Origin: an uncultured Rhodanobacter sp.
GTDB lineage: Bacteria; Pseudomonadota; Gammaproteobacteria; Xanthomonadales; Rhodanobacteraceae
Assembly (NCBI GenBank): GCA_937906285.1
Contig: CALCWL010000050.1
Span: 1 to 7,506 of the forward strand
Reading direction: 5' to 3'
DNA length: 7,506 nt
This document shows positions 6,736 to 7,506 of this stretch, one piece after another. The notes under the pieces are model-generated. The model had not been told where the DNA came from. It saw nothing but the letters and a program-made list of their open reading frames with translations, and made no database searches. Position 1 is the stretch's first letter; every line of letters begins with the position of its first letter. A program made the position numbers and the translations under genes.

Positions 6736-7221
6736 GTGGACACTCTTTCCGACAACGACGACGCGCAGCGCCTGATCCACTTCATCCGCAACGAGATACC
6801 GCTGGCCCGCGCGATGGACCTGCACTTGCAGCACCACGATGCCGACATGCTGAGCCTGGGCGCCCCGCTCGCGCCGAACGTCAACGACAAGGGCTGCGCG
6901 TTCGGCGGCAGCCTGGTCAGCCTGATGACGCTGAGCGGCTGGACCCTGGTCGAACTGGCGCTGCGCCGGCGCGGCATTGACTGCGACGTGTTCGTGGCCG
7001 AATCCGGCGTGCGCTACCTCGCGCCGCTGTGGCAGGACTTCTGCAGCGAGGCACGGCTCGCGCCCGACGCGCAGTGGGACACCTTCTTCGACACGCTGGC
7101 CGCGCGCGGGCGTGCCCGCATCGCGGTCGAATGCATCGTCCCCGGCACCGATGGCCAGCCCGCGGCCACGCTGGCGGCGCGCTTCGTGGCCAAGCGGCGC
7201 GAGCCGGCTCCGCCGGCCTGA
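6736..7221 (+). CDS. YiiD C-terminal-type hotdog-fold (thioesterase-like) protein
   Basis: This 161-residue protein matches the thioesterase-like hotdog domain at the C-terminus of E. coli YiiD. The strongest signature is APLAPNVNDKGCAFGGSLVSLMTLSGWTL (43-71, given in pieces: APLAPNVNDKG, then CAFGGSLVSL and MTLSGWTL), the loop and long helix typical of the family. The second half (VFVAESGVRYLAPL at 85-98, RARIAVECIV at 126-135, AATLAARFVAKRR at 143-155) gives the alternating strands of the fold. E. coli YiiD also has an N-terminal GNAT acetyltransferase domain, which is absent here. An acyl-thioester substrate is expected from the fold, but the true substrate is unknown. The start is GTG; the frame closes upstream at a TAG (6688-6690) and there is no ATG between. 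The ribosome binding site is weak (GAG at 6729-6731). The gene is divergent from hemD and 41 bases before a lipoprotein gene. Confidence 0.85.
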   Translation: MDTLSDNDDAQRLIHFIRNEIPLARAMDLHLQHHDADMLSLGAPLAPNVNDKGCAFGGSLVSLMTLSGWTLVELALRRRGIDCDVFVAESGVRYLAPLWQDFCSEARLAPDAQWDTFFDTLAARGRARIAVECIVPGTDGQPAATLAARFVAKRREPAPPA

Positions 7222-7248
7222 ATGAGGCAGAATGACCCGGCTACCGCC

Positions 7249-7254
7249 AAGGAG
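7249..7254 (+). promoter_or_regulatory. Strong ribosome binding site
   Basis: AAGGAG lies eight bases before the ATG at 7263. It fixes the start of the lipoprotein gene, which runs off the window and so has no visible stop. It is the best Shine-Dalgarno match among the starts in the window. Confidence 0.85.
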
Positions 7255-7262
7255 AACCAACC

Positions 7263-7506
7263 ATGCGCCGCATTCCGCACCTCCTGCTGGTGTTGTCGAT
7301 CCTGCTGCTGGCCGCCTGCGCCACGCAGGAGCGCAGCCGCTCGCTGACCACCACCTTGTCGGCCTACGGCGGCGTGCTGCGCTGGGGCGATTTCGCCAGC
7401 GCCGCGCAGTTCATCGATCCGAAGGTACGCGCCGAACACCCGTTGAGCGAGCTGGACCGCGCGCGCTACAAGCAGGTGCGCGTCACCGAGTACGACGACG
7501 GCAGCG
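7263..7506 (+). CDS. Putative lipoprotein (3' end outside window)
   Basis: An open frame starts at the ATG behind AAGGAG and runs without a stop to the right edge (81 complete codons). Residues 1-19 are a lipoprotein signal: a positive start (MRRIPH), a leucine-rich core and the lipobox L16-A17-A18-Cys19, so Cys19 should be lipidated. Ala20 at position +2 suggests sorting to the outer membrane by the Lol system. The visible mature part (ATQERSRSLTTTLSAYGGVL, then RWGDFASAAQFIDPKVRAEH and LSELDRARYKQVRVTEYDDG) is soluble and mixed helix/strand. I recognise no named family; it resembles uncharacterised lipoproteins of Xanthomonadales. It may be co-transcribed with the thioesterase-fold gene, which ends 41 bases upstream. 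A weak -10-like CAGAAT at 7228-7233 could also give it its own promoter. Confidence 0.85.
   Translation, partial: MRRIPHLLLVLSILLLAACATQERSRSLTTTLSAYGGVLRWGDFASAAQFIDPKVRAEHPLSELDRARYKQVRVTEYDDGS

Noticed and set aside
5874..6980. Open frame of 368 codons on the plus strand spanning hemD and the start of the thioesterase-fold gene
   Set aside because: It crosses the hemD-thioesterase divergence and contradicts two recognised proteins; its composition is typical of a GC shadow.

Overview
This window is high-GC bacterial chromosome carrying ordinary housekeeping genes. I infer a gammaproteobacterium of the Xanthomonadales (Xanthomonadaceae or Rhodanobacteraceae). The reasons are the strong G/C bias at third codon positions, a hemD-hemX-hemY cluster without hemC beside a stand-alone YiiD-type thioesterase-fold gene, and GGGAATC-type heptamer repeats of a kind I associate with that group. 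The assignment rests on pattern recognition, not on a database match.

Layout. Bases 1-2261 (+) are a nearly complete uvrD (DNA helicase II) that lacks only about 38 N-terminal residues, including the Walker A motif, which lie left of the window. Converging on it and overlapping its stop by 14 bases is a secreted alpha/beta hydrolase (2248-3300, -). Behind the hydrolase on the same strand lies the heme cluster, transcribed right to left: hemD (5886-6677), hemX (4648-5826) and hemY (3398-4651). hemX and hemY share an ATGA overlap. Divergent from hemD is a stand-alone hotdog-fold gene of the YiiD C-terminal family (6736-7221, +). It is followed by the start of a lipoprotein gene (7263 to the window end, +) with a strong ribosome binding site and a clear lipobox.

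How the genes work together. hemD makes uroporphyrinogen III, the branch point of tetrapyrrole synthesis. HemX and HemY are the membrane-anchored proteins usually encoded behind it, and their biochemical roles are not settled. The hydrolase may be read through from the heme operon, since I see no terminator in the 97 bases between hemY and its start. The 58-base hemD/thioesterase divergence contains a perfect 9-base inverted repeat that carries a TACACT hexamer in each orientation, possibly two overlapping promoters.

The most unusual feature is inside uvrD. Two separate hairpin-forming elements built of 7-base units (GGGAATN on one arm, NATTCCC on the other) sit in frame within the coding sequence. 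One lies between helicase motifs II and III and the other in the 2B region. Together they add about 65 residues relative to E. coli UvrD as I recall it, while every helicase motif is kept. I saw no CRISPR array, tRNA, rRNA, insertion sequence, phage gene or defence system, and there is no stretch over 300 bases without a gene.
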